From contig PKTN01000003.1 in the NCBI GenBank assembly GCA_002869185.1, forward strand, positions 62,001 through 126,000: DNA of 64,000 nucleotides, given 5' to 3'. Source of the DNA: Denitrovibrio sp. Lineage in GTDB: Bacteria > Chrysiogenota > Deferribacteres > Deferribacterales > Geovibrionaceae. Positions 1-9,797 of this stretch are shown here, one piece after another. Below the pieces are notes generated by a model that saw only the letters and a program-made list of their open reading frames with translations, did not search any database and was not told the origin of the DNA. How positions within the stretch are numbered: the first letter of the stretch is position 1; the number at the start of each line of letters is the position of its first letter. The position numbers and the translations under genes are program-made.

Positions 1-69
1 AATGATATGGAGAAGATTAAGGAAGAAGTTATTACTGAGACAAGGTCATGTAATAGTGTATGCATATGA
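1..69 (+). CDS. Possible C-terminal end of an unidentified gene (partial)
   Basis: An open frame enters from the left edge and ends at TGA 67-69, giving 22 residues that are charged and look helical (reading begins NDMEKIKEEV). It would converge on cheB, which ends at 74 on the other strand. The piece is too short to name, and it may be chance reading through a gap. No terminator separates the two genes. Confidence 0.3.
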   Translation, partial: NDMEKIKEEVITETRSCNSVCI

Positions 70-73
70 AATC

Positions 74-1153
74 CTAGTTATGTCTTTTGCTGAAGCTGAG
101 TACTGCGCCTGCGATGTCTTGTAGTGGGAGTATTGAATCTACTCCACCGTGTTCTATAGCCATCTTTGGCATGCCAAATACTACACTAGTCTTTTCATCT
201 TGAGCAAAATTGTGTGCACCAGCATCCTTCATCTCTTTCATGCCTCTAGCACCGTCGTCACCCATGCCTGTTAGCATAACACCTATTGCATTCTTTCCAA
301 CATATCTGGCACCAGATCGAAATAGCACATCAACAGAAGGTCTATGCCTGCTTACTAGTGGTCCATCTTTAGTCTCAACATAGTATCTAGCACCGCTACG
401 CTTAATAAGTAGGTGCTTGTTGCCAGGAGCGAGCAGAACCCTTCCTGGTAGCACAGTGTCACCAAAATCTGCTTGCTTTACAGACATGCTACACAGGGTG
501 TCGAGCCTATTAGCGAATGAAAGGGTAAAGTTCTCTGGCATATGCTGAACTATAACTACACCTGGGCTGTCAGGTGGCAAACCTTGTAGAAAAACAGATA
601 ACGCCTCTGTTCCACCTGTTGAAGCACCGACGAGAATAACTTTTTCGGTTGTCTTTATCATAGAGTGGTCTTTGGAAGCTGACAGAACAACATCAGCTGT
701 TAGTTTGGGTTGTATCTCTTTGAGAGTACCACTCACTTTTTTAACCTTTACCTCAGCCGCTGCTTTTACAGAATCACATATCAAAACTCTGGATTCTTCT
801 ATGAAGGCTTTTGTGCCCATTTTTGGTTTTTGTATAATATCAACTGCACCATAATCGAGTGCTTTTATGGCGGTTTCAGAGTTTTTTTCTGTTAAAGTAG
901 AACACATTACAATAGGGATAGGGTGTTGTGACATGATTTTTTTGAGAAAGGTTATACCATCCATTTTAGGCATTTCAACATCCAGTGTCATAACATCTGG
1001 TGTGAATGTTTTCATCCTTTCCGCTGCTACGAATGGGTCTCCGCAACAAACAACTTCTCCAATATTTGGATCGCTTGCTAGAATGCTTTGCAGTGTTTGG
1101 CGAACGACAGCTGAGTCATCGACAACCATAACGTTTATTTTCTTATTATTCAT
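74..1153 (-). CDS. cheB: Chemotaxis protein-glutamate methylesterase/deamidase CheB
   Basis: CheB removes methyl groups from chemoreceptors, resetting sensitivity, when its receiver is phosphorylated by CheA. The 359 residues comprise a receiver domain (about 7-125; acidic pair D12-D13, phospho-acceptor D58 in LDVEMP) and a C-terminal methylesterase (about 170-355). The catalytic triad is visible as S178 in the STGG motif, H204 in QHMP and D300 in GMGDDG. Length is normal for the family. Its ATG overlaps the stop of cheD (TAATG), so the two are translationally coupled. It is the last gene of the chemotaxis operon. Because the operon's cheA carries stop codons, the phosphodonor for this CheB is uncertain. 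Confidence 0.97.
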   Translation of the reverse strand: MNNKKINVMVVDDSAVVRQTLQSILASDPNIGEVVCCGDPFVAAERMKTFTPDVMTLDVEMPKMDGITFLKKIMSQHPIPIVMCSTLTEKNSETAIKALDYGAVDIIQKPKMGTKAFIEESRVLICDSVKAAAEVKVKKVSGTLKEIQPKLTADVVLSASKDHSMIKTTEKVILVGASTGGTEALSVFLQGLPPDSPGVVIVQHMPENFTLSFANRLDTLCSMSVKQADFGDTVLPGRVLLAPGNKHLLIKRSGARYYVETKDGPLVSRHRPSVDVLFRSGARYVGKNAIGVMLTGMGDDGARGMKEMKDAGAHNFAQDEKTSVVFGMPKMAIEHGGVDSILPLQDIAGAVLSFSKRHN

Positions 1154-1638
1154 TATATACCCTGTAGTCTGGATATTTTTCGAACATAGACAATACCTGT
1201 CTCTGTTGAGAAGTATAGCTTTCTTGTGAACTGTCCGCCAATGTCTTTTGCAATTATTTCATAATTAAAATTAGCGAGATTATAAATAGCAGATGAGATA
1301 TTCTTTTGACCTATTGTGTCACCAGTCCCATTATAGGCAAACATATCTGAGCCTCCAAAAATCTTAACTTCTACGTCGTTTGGTTTTATATTATATGAAG
1401 AGAATTTTTCATGCATGTTTAATATGCAACAATCTAAGTATTTCATACAGTTTTCGTCTTTCTTGAAAGTTTCTTTGGAGCTTGGCATCATGCAGTGGCA
1501 GATCATGCCAATGCGTTTTTCTTTGTTGAACATGGTTACAGATATGCATGAACCCAATACGGTATTGACCATAATAGGCTGATCGTCAAAATGAATCTCT
1601 CCAGGTAAAAGGTATCTAGAAGACACATCATTAAACAT
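1153..1638 (-). CDS. cheD: Chemoreceptor glutamine deamidase CheD
   Basis: CheD deamidates specific glutamines in methyl-accepting chemotaxis proteins, turning them into methylatable glutamates. The 161-residue protein has the family's catalytic cysteine and histidine: C31 in VLGSCISV and H48 in ICHCMMP. A threonine at 26 sits where the third catalytic residue is expected. It lies between cheR and cheB, with one base separating it from cheR and a one-base overlap with cheB, which is a common cheR-cheD-cheB order. No anomalies are seen. Confidence 0.95.
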   Translation of the reverse strand: MFNDVSSRYLLPGEIHFDDQPIMVNTVLGSCISVTMFNKEKRIGMICHCMMPSSKETFKKDENCMKYLDCCILNMHEKFSSYNIKPNDVEVKIFGGSDMFAYNGTGDTIGQKNISSAIYNLANFNYEIIAKDIGGQFTRKLYFSTETGIVYVRKISRLQGI

Positions 1639-1639
1639 A

Positions 1640-2491
1640 TTATTCCTTGATATAAACTGTAGGAGCGTAGTTTCTTATTGGGAGTTTCATGCCATGGACA
1701 GATTCTGAATGTCCCATAAATAAGAATCCCCCAGGTTTAATATATGAACAGATTTTTTGTATTATCTCTTCCTGAGTTTTAGCATCAAAATATATTATAA
1801 CATTTCTACAAAAAGCGATATCTACTTGTGTAGGGAGGATGTATTTTGCGTCTTTGAGATTATTGCGTCCAAATCTTGTTTTACTTCTTATCTCAGGTAT
1901 AAACCTGACCAATTTGTCCGCTCTGTTTTTTGAGCGAAGCATATACTTCTTTTTGTATTCATAAGGGATATCGATAGACTTTTCTTCTGTATAGACAGCT
2001 TTTTTTGCTATCTGAAGAACATTAGTGTTTATGTCTGTTGCGAAAACATTAAAGTTGCCACCCAAACCAAAATATTCTGCTAAAACCATAGCTAATGTAT
2101 ATGGCTCCTCACCAGTAGAACTTGCAGAACTCCAAACATTTAAAGTCTCTTGGGTTCCAAGATTAAAATTTGATGAGAGGTAAGGTAGAATTTTTTCTGT
2201 CATGAGCGTGAAATGATTTGGTTCACGAAAGAAGTCTGTTTTATTGGTAGTGATAACATCTATAAGGTGCATCTGCTCTGCTGAGTCGCAACCATTCTTT
2301 AGAACAGAGTCAATGTATTCTTTATATCCAGAAAGATTAAGGGCTCTGATCCTTTTCCTGAGGCGCCCTTCAACCATACTTCGCTTATTTTCAGATAGTT
2401 TTATCCCACAGCTATCCTCAATGAAGTCCTTCAAAAGAGCAAAATCATTTGATGAGAGTTGTTGTGAGAAGATATTGTTGTCTTCAGCCAT
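1640..2491 (-). CDS. cheR: Chemotaxis protein methyltransferase CheR
   Basis: CheR uses S-adenosylmethionine to methylate glutamates on chemoreceptors. The N-terminal helical CheR_N region (about 10-65) is followed by a Rossmann-type methyltransferase domain containing ASSTGEEPY (SAM-binding loop) and AFCRNVIIYFD. I place the start at ATG 2491 (283 aa) because GAGGAA sits a few bases upstream. A longer frame reaches back to a TTG at 2527, inside a stem-loop, and is less likely. Both MCPs of this operon end in aromatic-flanked acidic residues that could tether CheR (see findings). Confidence 0.95.
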   Translation of the reverse strand: MAEDNNIFSQQLSSNDFALLKDFIEDSCGIKLSENKRSMVEGRLRKRIRALNLSGYKEYIDSVLKNGCDSAEQMHLIDVITTNKTDFFREPNHFTLMTEKILPYLSSNFNLGTQETLNVWSSASSTGEEPYTLAMVLAEYFGLGGNFNVFATDINTNVLQIAKKAVYTEEKSIDIPYEYKKKYMLRSKNRADKLVRFIPEIRSKTRFGRNNLKDAKYILPTQVDIAFCRNVIIYFDAKTQEEIIQKICSYIKPGGFLFMGHSESVHGMKLPIRNYAPTVYIKE

Positions 2492-2516
2492 TCTGTTCCT
2501 CAGGTTTAGATTAAAC

Positions 2517-2539
2517 CAGCCCCGCAAAACACGGGGCTG
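2517..2539. other. GC-rich stem-loop between cheW and cheR
   Basis: Perfect 8-bp arms CAGCCCCG (2517-2524) and CGGGGCTG (2532-2539) enclose a 7-base loop. Neither side carries the long T-run of an intrinsic terminator, so on the minus strand it looks more like an mRNA-processing or stability hairpin, or a leaky terminator, inside the operon. It lies just upstream of the cheR ribosome-binding site. Confidence 0.6.
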
Positions 2540-2571
2540 AAAATAATTTTATGCTGCTTGTTTATGTTTTT

Positions 2572-3096
2572 CTACACACCACTTGCAGCTTGTTCAGTTG
2601 TAGTCTCTGTTGTTCCTGCTAACCCTTGTATTTCGTCTTGAGAGAATACAGAATTAACATTTAATATGATTACAAAACCATCATTATTTTTCGCCATACC
2701 CTTAATGAATGCGGTATTTAACTGTGTACCGATCTTTGGTGCATCTTCGATATTATCACCTTCGAAATCGACCACTTCCTGTACAGAATCAGCGAGTGCT
2801 CCGAGTACTGTAATCTCTTCATCTATTTCAACTTCTACGATTATTACACACGTGTTGACAGTCTTTTGTGTCTTGCCCATACCAAACTTTAGCCTCAGAT
2901 CTAAGACTGGAACGACATTACCTCTTAGGTTAATAACGCCAACCATATAGTCTGGAGTCTGAGGTACTTTTGTTACATTTGTGTAATCTAGTACTTCTCT
3001 GACGGACATAATGTCGACACCATAGACTTCATCTGCAAGTATAAAGGTGAGGACTTGGCAACTGTCGTGTTGCTTATTACTATCTTTTTCAGACAT
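2572..3096 (-). CDS. cheW: Chemotaxis coupling protein CheW
   Basis: CheW couples chemoreceptors to the CheA kinase. The 174-residue protein is one CheW/SH3-like domain (about 12-150). The typical segments are QVLTFILADEVYGVDI near the start, VINLRGNVVPVLDLR in the middle and LGALADSVQEVV afterwards. The C-terminal 20 or so residues are Thr/Ala-rich and extend beyond the domain. It is followed by cheR after a stem-loop and preceded by an MCP gene, so receptor, coupler and adaptation enzymes are in one transcription unit. Confidence 0.96.
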   Translation of the reverse strand: MSEKDSNKQHDSCQVLTFILADEVYGVDIMSVREVLDYTNVTKVPQTPDYMVGVINLRGNVVPVLDLRLKFGMGKTQKTVNTCVIIVEVEIDEEITVLGALADSVQEVVDFEGDNIEDAPKIGTQLNTAFIKGMAKNNDGFVIILNVNSVFSQDEIQGLAGTTETTTEQAASGV

Positions 3097-3107
3097 TTCG
3101 CCCTCCC

Positions 3108-5141
3108 TTAGAAGCTTTCAAATTCAGCGTCTAGTCTATCTTTCTTTGACCCTTCATCTGACATATCAAGTGTAATACCATTGCCGTTTGACTGATCAGC
3201 TACAGGTTTTGGAGCTGGTTTTGATTTTTTTGAACCATTTCCATTGGTAGGTGCTGGTATTGCTGCTTGAGAAGTCATAGATTGCTGAGCTCTTCCTCTG
3301 CCATTTTCAGTCATTTTAAAGAATGCCACAGCTTGTTGAAGTGCACTAGCCTGACCTGAGAGCTCCTCGGATGTTGCTGCCATCTCTTCTGATACTCCAG
3401 CATTACGCTGTATCACTTGATCAAGTTGTTGTATAGCTGAATTGATCTGATCTGAACCAGTTCTCATCTCGTTACTAGCAGCTGTGATCTCTTGAACAAG
3501 CTCTGCTGTCTTCTGTATATCCGGGAGAATCTGACCGAGCAGACCTCCTGCTTTTTCTGCGATGTCTACACTTGATGATGAGAGTTCGCTAATTTCACCA
3601 GCTGCCTCTTGGCTACGCTCTGCTAGCTTACGAACTTCAGATGCAACAACTGCGAAACCTTTTCCATGTTCGCCAGCTCTAGCTGCCTCGATGGCCGCAT
3701 TAAGCGCTAGAAGGTTTGTTTGTCTTGCGATCTCTTCAATGATAGAAATTTTGGCTGCGATATCTTTCATAGCATTTACAGTCTGATCAACAGCTTCTCT
3801 AACTTCGCCAGCATCTGAAGCTGCCTTAAGTGCTATCTTTTCAGTTTGAAGTGCGTTGTCTGCGTTTTGGTTAATGTTAGAGGCCATCTCTTCCATAGAT
3901 GATGATGCTTCCTCTGCACTTGCTGCTTGTTCGGTTGCTCCCTGTGACATATCCTGTGCTGCTGAACTGAGCTCTGTACTACCTGATGCTACATTGTCAG
4001 AAGAATTTTTAACATCAGAGACTATTGACCTAAGGTTATCTACCATTTCTTTAAGATCGCCATAAAGTCCTGTTGGAGCTTTACCTTTTTTAGTTTCGAA
4101 GTTTATATCAAGATCACCGTTAGAAATACGCTTAGTGATCTCTGCCATTTCTCTAGGTTCGCCACCAAGAGGAGCTTTAACCATTTTAGAAATTATCCAA
4201 GCAAAAAAGATTCCGATCAAAAGACCTATAACAGAAATAATAGAAATCATTTTGACTGTCAGTTCGTTACCAGCCTGAACCTTAGGCCCGAGTACATCTT
4301 GGTCAGCCTTAACAGAAAGTTTTACATCTTCTACAGCTTTTGCTACCTTTGGTCCTATAACGTCGAGAACATTCTCTACAAGATCATATCTGACATATAT
4401 ATTTTCAGCCATAATGGTGAATGCTTTCAAATACGCTTCACGATTTTCCAAAAAACTAGCAAAAAGTGCTCTTCTTGTTTTATTTTGGAGTCCTTTATCT
4501 AGTGGCTTTATAAGTATTTCCATTTCAGGACCAAACTCTTTACGAACTCTTTCGTCTAATTCTTTAGTTCCTGTTTTAGAGAAGTTAAGAGCGTAGTATC
4601 TACCAAGTAGAAGGTGCTCTTGCAAACGTCCAGCATAATAAGCTGCATCAGCATCACCATCTTTATAAGCTGATTTCATAATTTCTGTTAATGCTTTACG
4701 CATATCAAGCCCATAAACACCAAGTTTCTTGAGCTCGGCATTCCTTATTTCAATAGCTATATCAACCTTATCAAAAGCAACTTCGTAGTCTTTGATGTTA
4801 TCATCTATAGAGGTTATAAGCTTAACTCTTTCAGGATTTTTAATCTCTTTCTTGGCTTCAGCTAAAAAATCATGCATTTTCTTCACATAACCAAGATACT
4901 CTTGATGATCTTTGTCACTGTTAGTAATAAGGAAATCCTTTACATTCATCCTTACCATAAGCATGTTTGCCTGTAGCCTTCCTGCTAGGTTAGTGTCTCT
5001 TGCTAGACCTCTGTAGTCTGAAAAACCAACTGCTGCTTTTTCAATACCAACAAATGATGCACCAGCAACTATTACTAGAATCGCTAACACAATTGCGAAC
5101 CCTAGTCCAATTTGTGTTCCAACTTTCATACTCTTGAACAT
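3108..5141 (-). CDS. Methyl-accepting chemotaxis protein with helical (HBM-type) periplasmic sensor
   Basis: This is a membrane chemoreceptor of 677 residues. It has TM1 (about 8-30), a long all-helical periplasmic region (about 35-290) whose length fits a helical bimodular (HBM) sensor, TM2 (about 297-317), a HAMP region containing [16 protein letters not shown], and a cytoplasmic signalling domain. The receptor tip reads [20 protein letters not shown] followed by [14 protein letters not shown]. The extreme C-terminus is a linker ending in EFESF, resembling the NWETF-type pentapeptide that tethers CheR/CheB. The ligand is unknown; HBM domains in other bacteria bind organic acids. It sits between cheA and cheW. 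Confidence 0.95.
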   Translation of the reverse strand: MFKSMKVGTQIGLGFAIVLAILVIVAGASFVGIEKAAVGFSDYRGLARDTNLAGRLQANMLMVRMNVKDFLITNSDKDHQEYLGYVKKMHDFLAEAKKEIKNPERVKLITSIDDNIKDYEVAFDKVDIAIEIRNAELKKLGVYGLDMRKALTEIMKSAYKDGDADAAYYAGRLQEHLLLGRYYALNFSKTGTKELDERVRKEFGPEMEILIKPLDKGLQNKTRRALFASFLENREAYLKAFTIMAENIYVRYDLVENVLDVIGPKVAKAVEDVKLSVKADQDVLGPKVQAGNELTVKMISIISVIGLLIGIFFAWIISKMVKAPLGGEPREMAEITKRISNGDLDINFETKKGKAPTGLYGDLKEMVDNLRSIVSDVKNSSDNVASGSTELSSAAQDMSQGATEQAASAEEASSSMEEMASNINQNADNALQTEKIALKAASDAGEVREAVDQTVNAMKDIAAKISIIEEIARQTNLLALNAAIEAARAGEHGKGFAVVASEVRKLAERSQEAAGEISELSSSSVDIAEKAGGLLGQILPDIQKTAELVQEITAASNEMRTGSDQINSAIQQLDQVIQRNAGVSEEMAATSEELSGQASALQQAVAFFKMTENGRGRAQQSMTSQAAIPAPTNGNGSKKSKPAPKPVADQSNGNGITLDMSDEGSKKDRLDAEFESF

Positions 5142-5160
5142 GCGTGTCTCCTAAAAATAA

Positions 5161-7230
5161 TTATTCGATACTTGTATATACTTTTACTATATCTATAATC
5201 AGAGCTACTGATCCGCTTCCGAGCACAGAAGCTCCTGATATACATTCAACATCTTTAAACGATTTACCTAGTGACTTAATAACTGTTTGATGGTCACCGA
5301 TTACGTTATCCACGACGAACCCAACCCTGCGCCCTTCAAGTTCAACGACAACAATCTGCTGAATCTCAGGGATGTTATCTCTAATTCCAAATATATCTCT
5401 CAATTTTACATAAGGTATTAGCTCATCTCTAACTTTAAGGATTTTTCTTCATGACTCAGTCTTGTATTCACTCTCTTTAAATTCGATACACTCGTTTACT
5501 CTGGATAGCGGAATAATGAATGATTGGTCACTTATGGTAACCAGAAGTCCATCTATTATCGCTAGTGTGAGTGGTAGTTTGAGTGTGATTGTCGTGCCAA
5601 CACCAAGGGTGCTCTCTATGTCTATAGTCCCTCTCAGTGCTTCGATGTTTCTCTTTACAACGTCCATACCAACGCCTCTACCGGAGACGTTTGATACTGT
5701 TTCAGCGGTGGAGAAACCTGCTGCAAAGATAAGCTCGTAAACCTCTTTGTCAGTCATGTCGGCACCCTCTGGAACGATTCCTTTCTCTATGGCTTTTTTG
5801 AGAATTACATCTCTGTCAATGCCTCTGCCGTTATCTTTAATCTGTATGAGAACAGAATCACCTGAGTGTTCTGCTGATAGTAGTATTTGCCCCTTTCCTT
5901 CTTTGCCTGCTGCTATCCTGTCTGCGGGAGTGCCTATACCGTGGTCTATAGAGTTACGAACTAGGTGAACAAGAGGATCGCCAAGTTTTTCTATGACGGT
6001 CTTGTCAAGCTCAGTGTCCTCACCTTTGGTTATAAGCTCTATATCTTTGCCAAGTTCTTTTTAAAGGTCTCTGACGAGTCTTTTGTATTTGCTAAAAGTT
6101 GATCCAATCTGGAGCATTCTAATGCTCATTGTGTTATCTCTGAGTTACCAAACGAGTCTTTCAACCTCTTCAGCTATCTTCATTAATTCTGGATTGAGGT
6201 CTTCAACAGCTGTTTGGTTGAGTCTCGCCTGAACAGTAACAAGCTCACCCACAAGATCGACCATGGAGTCAAGCTTTTCAGATGGGACTCTTATGGATGC
6301 AGAGGATTCGACTGCTGCTTTTTTAGTGCGCATCTCTTTGATGTGCTTCTGCTCTTCGAGTGCTGATGCAATAGCTTCAGGTTTAACTAGTCCTTTTTCT
6401 ACTAGCATTTCTCCAAGCATCTTTTTCTCGTTCATGAGAGCCTGTAGTGCGTCTGCAGTGATATCACCTTTTTCTAGGAGGATTTCACAGAGTTTTTTAT
6501 ATTGTTCATCTTCTGTAGAAAAATCATCGATAACGCTAATTTTTATTTCGCTATCATCTTCTACAAAGATAAATACGTCTCTAATGTCATTTTCTGTTTT
6601 TGTTGTTGTTAGTAAAATGTCCCAGAAGGTATAGCATTTTTCAGGGTTCATTTCTGCAAGAGGTGGAACAGCAGATGTGTGAGCGATAATTTTGCAGTCG
6701 CCCATCTCTTCTAACTCTTCAAGAAGATGTGCTGGGTTAGTTCCCTGCATCAATATAGTCTCTTCAGGCTTAAACCTAATACGGTAAGCCCTTTCGGTCT
6801 TTTTATCTGTCTCTTCAATGTTGTTGACAGTTTTTTCTTGTATATTTTCTTTAGGTTTGTTCTGACAGGCTCTGAAGAAATTCAATATTTCTAGCGCTTC
6901 AGGGCTTTCAGCTTTTATCTCAGAATCTTGCAACATCTCTTTGATAACGTCACACGATTTGAGAGAGTATTCGAGCATGTCCTTGGAAATTTTTAGTTCT
7001 CCATTACGTACCATGTCGTAGGCTGTTTCGATATCGTGCACAAGGTGAGCAATATTCTCGAACCCAAACATTGCTCCAGAGCCTTTGATAGTGTGCATAG
7101 CTCTAAAGATTCTTGCAACGATATCGGCATTCTCTGTGTCGCTTTCTAGCTCTAGTAAGGATTCTTCTAACTCTTCAAGAAGCTCTTGTGCCTCTTGTAT
7201 AAATACTTCCTGATGTACGTCTACAGCCAT
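5161..7230 (-). pseudogene. cheA: Chemotaxis histidine kinase CheA interrupted by three in-frame stops
   Basis: One continuous reading frame of 690 codons encodes all CheA domains, but it is cut by TAA at 6147-6145 (codon 362), TAA at 6063-6061 (codon 390) and TGA at 5451-5449. There is no frameshift. Upstream of the stops are an Hpt domain with phospho-site H46 (AMHTIKGSG), a middle region and the start of the dimerisation domain. Between and after them the kinase core is fully recognisable: N-box HLVRNSIDHG, G1 DNGRG, G2 GRGVGMD, then the CheW-like regulatory domain. The first stop falls in VW-stop-LRDN, where relatives usually have Glu. Catalytic motifs are otherwise intact, implying a very recent loss, suppression, or sequence error. 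Without read-through no working kinase can be made. Confidence 0.9.
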
Positions 7231-7235
7231 GATGA

Positions 7236-7601
7236 TTACCTCAGTACTTTTTTCGTAACAGTGATAAGTTGTTCTGGTTTAAATGGTTTTACTATCCAAC
7301 CAGTAGCACCGGCTGATTTTCCTTCTGCTTTTTTAGAGTCTTGTGACTCCGTGGTGAGCATGATGATAGGGATGAATTTAAACTTAGCCATAGCTCTAAT
7401 GTTTTTGATAAGAGTTATTCCATCCATGTTTGGCATATTGAGGTCTGTTACAACCATGTCTATGTTCGCACCATTCACTTTTGTTAGTGCATCTTTCCCA
7501 TCACAAGCCTCTATTACGTTGTAACCCTCTTTTGTAAGTGTAAATTTTACCATTTGTCTGATGCTGTCAGAATCGTCTACCGTTAAAATTGTTTTGCTCA
7601 T
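7236..7601 (-). CDS. cheY: Chemotaxis response regulator CheY
   Basis: This is a single receiver domain of 121 residues, the diffusible output of the pathway that normally acts on the flagellar switch. Visible residues are the acidic pair D9-D10 in TVDDSD, phospho-acceptor D53 in VTDLNMPNMDG, the Thr of MLTTES and the invariant Lys of VKPFKPEQL. It lies five bases upstream of cheA and next to a STAS-domain gene. With cheA interrupted, its usual phosphodonor would be missing. Confidence 0.93.
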   Translation of the reverse strand: MSKTILTVDDSDSIRQMVKFTLTKEGYNVIEACDGKDALTKVNGANIDMVVTDLNMPNMDGITLIKNIRAMAKFKFIPIIMLTTESQDSKKAEGKSAGATGWIVKPFKPEQLITVTKKVLR

Positions 7602-7602
7602 A

Positions 7603-7947
7603 TTAAGCCCCCTTCTTTACGAGTACACAGTTATGGTTCTTGTCTATAGAACATCCCTTGTGTCTTGTGTATCCAATCTCGTCAGTTTTTATAAATAGCC
7701 CGTTAAGGTCTCCGTCCATGCATAGCTTTTTGTCCGCAGCATTAAAATCTCTATGAGCGGTACAAATAATCTGTACAAAAGTGAGGTCAAATTGGGCTCC
7801 CTTCTGGATGGAGATAACGAGTTCGTTTACTTCTTTATATAGATCACAAAGTTGTTTATGGAACTTAGTGATGTTCTCTACAGTTAGGTTGCCGCCTACT
7901 ACTAGTTTTGATTTAGTGTCGTCAATTTTTTCAATTTGCATGTTCAT
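7603..7947 (-). CDS. STAS-domain protein of the chemotaxis operon
   Basis: A 114-residue protein with the fold pattern of a STAS domain (anti-sigma-factor-antagonist type), including VVGGNLTVENI and FDLTFVQIICTAHRDF. Where phosphorylated antagonists carry Asp-Ser, this one reads Asp-Leu-Thr, as in MlaB-like STAS proteins. The start at 7947 is supported by AGGAGAAG upstream. STAS proteins at this position in che operons are common, but their role is poorly defined; a scaffolding or regulatory task on the kinase or receptor is inferred only from context. Confidence 0.75.
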   Translation of the reverse strand: MNMQIEKIDDTKSKLVVGGNLTVENITKFHKQLCDLYKEVNELVISIQKGAQFDLTFVQIICTAHRDFNAADKKLCMDGDLNGLFIKTDEIGYTRHKGCSIDKNHNCVLVKKGA

Positions 7948-7956
7948 AATCTTCTC

Positions 7957-9165
7957 CTAGAATAGTTCTACGTTGTCATCGTCGTCTCTGTCTTGTTCTG
8001 CCGCAGTCATATCTGCATTAGAGTTAAAGATATCTCTCTCTGATTCCATAGTGTAGAGCTCTTTAAGGTGCTGAGCTATCTCACTTATATCTAACTGAAT
8101 AGAAGCATCTTCGATGTTGTTCAGTGCAATACCAATACCGTTGAAATCACCTCTCATTATCTCAAGAGGCTCGATAACGTGTTCTATCCTTTGTCTGTTA
8201 ATATCTTGATATTGCATAGAGATGACCATGGCATTGATATCGTCCGCTAGATTGGTAGAAGAGTCTTGAAGCTCTTGCATAATGACATTAGCTTGGTTCA
8301 TAGAATCGTTTAGTTGCTCAAGCGTTTTATTAACCTCGTCCCCAGAGCTCGCAGATATCGCTTGTACTTTTTCTACGTCTTTAACAGCTCTTGAGTGAAT
8401 ATCCTGAATGTTCTTTGAAACGCCATCGACAGCATTCTTAATATCTGCGGAGAACTCATTTGATTTCTCTGCAAGTTTTCTTACCTCGTCAGCAACTACA
8501 GCAAAACCTCTACCAGCCTCACCAGCTCTTGCCGCCTCTATTGCAGCGTTAAGTGCAAGGAGGTTAGTTTGGTCTGCGATATATTCTACCTGCTGGACAG
8601 TGTCTTTAATGGAATTGATATCTACCATGACTGTTGATAGCTTCTCGTTTGTCTCTTGTATGTATGATGCTATTGTTTGTTGTTCATCTATTACCTTCAT
8701 TAAGGTGTCTCTACTCTTCTCTACGAAACCTTGGCTGTCACCGTTGCCAGAGCTAGTGAATATCTGGAATGCTTCGCCAGCTCTACCTGACTGTTCCTGT
8801 GCCTTAGAAATGATGACGGCAAAATTTTCTGAGATATTATTGTGAGCTGCTTCACTATCTAAGTTTACTTTAGCGAGTTGGTTTTCGAGTATTGCTATCA
8901 TCTCAGCCCTTTCGCTTATCACAGATGCTACAGGCTTAAGAGTCTCTTCCATCTTTATATGGCAATCAAACATTTCTTGGCTATTCTGTTGTGCCATGTG
9001 TGATGTTGTAGATTTAGTTGATAAAATGATGCTAAAAATTAAAGCTACCGAAACTACTGTACTTATCAATACTCTTACGCTAATGGCGTCGAGGAATTGC
9101 GATGAAATAATTAATAAAACTAAGATTACTTGTATAATAAGGATGTTTTTGTTCGACTTAAGCAT
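7957..9165 (-). CDS. Methyl-accepting chemotaxis protein without a periplasmic domain
   Basis: A 402-residue receptor. Two hydrophobic segments (about 7-25 and 30-48) form a tight hairpin with almost no extracytoplasmic loop, so it probably senses something in or near the membrane or cytoplasm. The conserved tip [19 protein letters not shown] followed by [16 protein letters not shown] is present. A long helical tail ends in an acidic stretch and the residues NVELF. The ATG at 9165 is chosen because GGAGG lies at the right distance; the frame could extend to 9180. It overlaps the end of the upstream receiver gene by 8 bases, so the two are probably co-translated. Confidence 0.93.
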   Translation of the reverse strand: MLKSNKNILIIQVILVLLIISSQFLDAISVRVLISTVVSVALIFSIILSTKSTTSHMAQQNSQEMFDCHIKMEETLKPVASVISERAEMIAILENQLAKVNLDSEAAHNNISENFAVIISKAQEQSGRAGEAFQIFTSSGNGDSQGFVEKSRDTLMKVIDEQQTIASYIQETNEKLSTVMVDINSIKDTVQQVEYIADQTNLLALNAAIEAARAGEAGRGFAVVADEVRKLAEKSNEFSADIKNAVDGVSKNIQDIHSRAVKDVEKVQAISASSGDEVNKTLEQLNDSMNQANVIMQELQDSSTNLADDINAMVISMQYQDINRQRIEHVIEPLEIMRGDFNGIGIALNNIEDASIQLDISEIAQHLKELYTMESERDIFNSNADMTAAEQDRDDDDNVELF

Positions 9166-9559
9166 TGATACCTCCAACATTCTTGTTGATCATTTGGTCA
9201 ACTCTTTCATAGAAATCTTTAGAGATGAATTGTTTTTCTAACACGTCAATCTCTTTTAGCCTTGAGCAGAAGCACTTGAGGTCATAGTTCATAAATCCAG
9301 TGATAACTAGTACTGGAGTTTGAATCCTTTTATGGATCATAAATTCAAGTATGTCTGTTCCTGAAACTTTAGGCATCATGATATCTATAATTATAAGATG
9401 AAAGGATTCTCCAGTAGCTGCGTATCTCATTAGTAGTTGCATACCTTCGAAACCATCACCAGCATCTATAACCTGATAACCCATCTTTCTGAGCGCAATT
9501 TTTGCACCATTTCTGAACTGTTCTTCATCATCAATGAGTAGTATTTTTTTAGTTTCCAT
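9158..9559 (-). CDS. Single-domain response regulator (first gene of the che operon)
   Basis: This is a 133-residue receiver domain. It opens [14 protein letters not shown], has the phospho-acceptor Asp in [12 protein letters not shown], and a TGFMN segment at the Thr position. The usual KP motif is replaced by [11 protein letters not shown], so the conserved lysine is in a slightly unusual setting. The start at 9559 excludes an upstream extension with no receiver similarity. It overlaps the MCP gene that follows. It may act as a phosphate sink or bind that receptor; the actual role is unknown. Confidence 0.88.
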   Translation of the reverse strand: METKKILLIDDEEQFRNGAKIALRKMGYQVIDAGDGFEGMQLLMRYAATGESFHLIIIDIMMPKVSGTDILEFMIHKRIQTPVLVITGFMNYDLKCFCSRLKEIDVLEKQFISKDFYERVDQMINKNVGGINA

Positions 9560-9641
9560 ATTTAAACATATGCAACAAGTGTGCCAATGTGTGTAGTCCT
9601 GTTTTACTAAGGATTTATCGAATTTATATGAGATGTTGAAT

Positions 9642-9659
9642 TGTAAACAAAAGTTGACA
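9642..9659. promoter_or_regulatory. Near-palindromic operator candidate, copy 1
   Basis: TGTAAACAAAAGTTGACA: half-sites TGTAAAC and GTTGACA are inverted repeats with one mismatch around an AAAA spacer. An identical copy lies exactly 70 bp to the right. It lies in the divergent region between the che operon (minus) and the sensor kinase gene (plus). The binding protein is unknown. Confidence 0.5.
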
Positions 9660-9711
9660 TGACTTAGTTGGTGCAAATTAAAATACTATTCTCTTAATGG
9701 TTTAGGTTATC

Positions 9712-9729
9712 TGTAAACAAAAGTTGACA
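9712..9729. promoter_or_regulatory. Near-palindromic operator candidate, copy 2
   Basis: Identical to the 18-bp element at 9642-9659. Its right end (TTGACA, 9724-9729) also serves as a good -35 box for the kinase gene, so a protein bound here would be expected to affect transcription directly. Confidence 0.5.
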
Positions 9730-9753
9730 AATAGTGTTTGTCGAGGTTAATAT
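9724..9753 (+). promoter_or_regulatory. Putative sigma-70 promoter of the kinase/regulator pair
   Basis: TTGACA (9724-9729) and TAATAT (9748-9753) are separated by 18 bp, and the kinase ATG lies 45 bp downstream of the -10 box. The -35 box overlaps operator candidate copy 2. Confidence 0.5.
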
Positions 9754-9797
9754 AGTAGCTATACACAATAGTACAGAAACTTATTTAAAGGTTAAGT

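Noticed and set aside
5449..5451. TGA in cheA as a possible selenocysteine codon
   Set aside because: CheA has no conserved Cys or Sec at this position, and two TAA stops in the same gene cannot be explained by selenocysteine.
8408..8845. 145-codon open frame opposite the MCP gene
   Set aside because: It is antisense to the conserved signalling domain, Ser/Ala-rich and without a plausible start or family; a shadow of the real gene.
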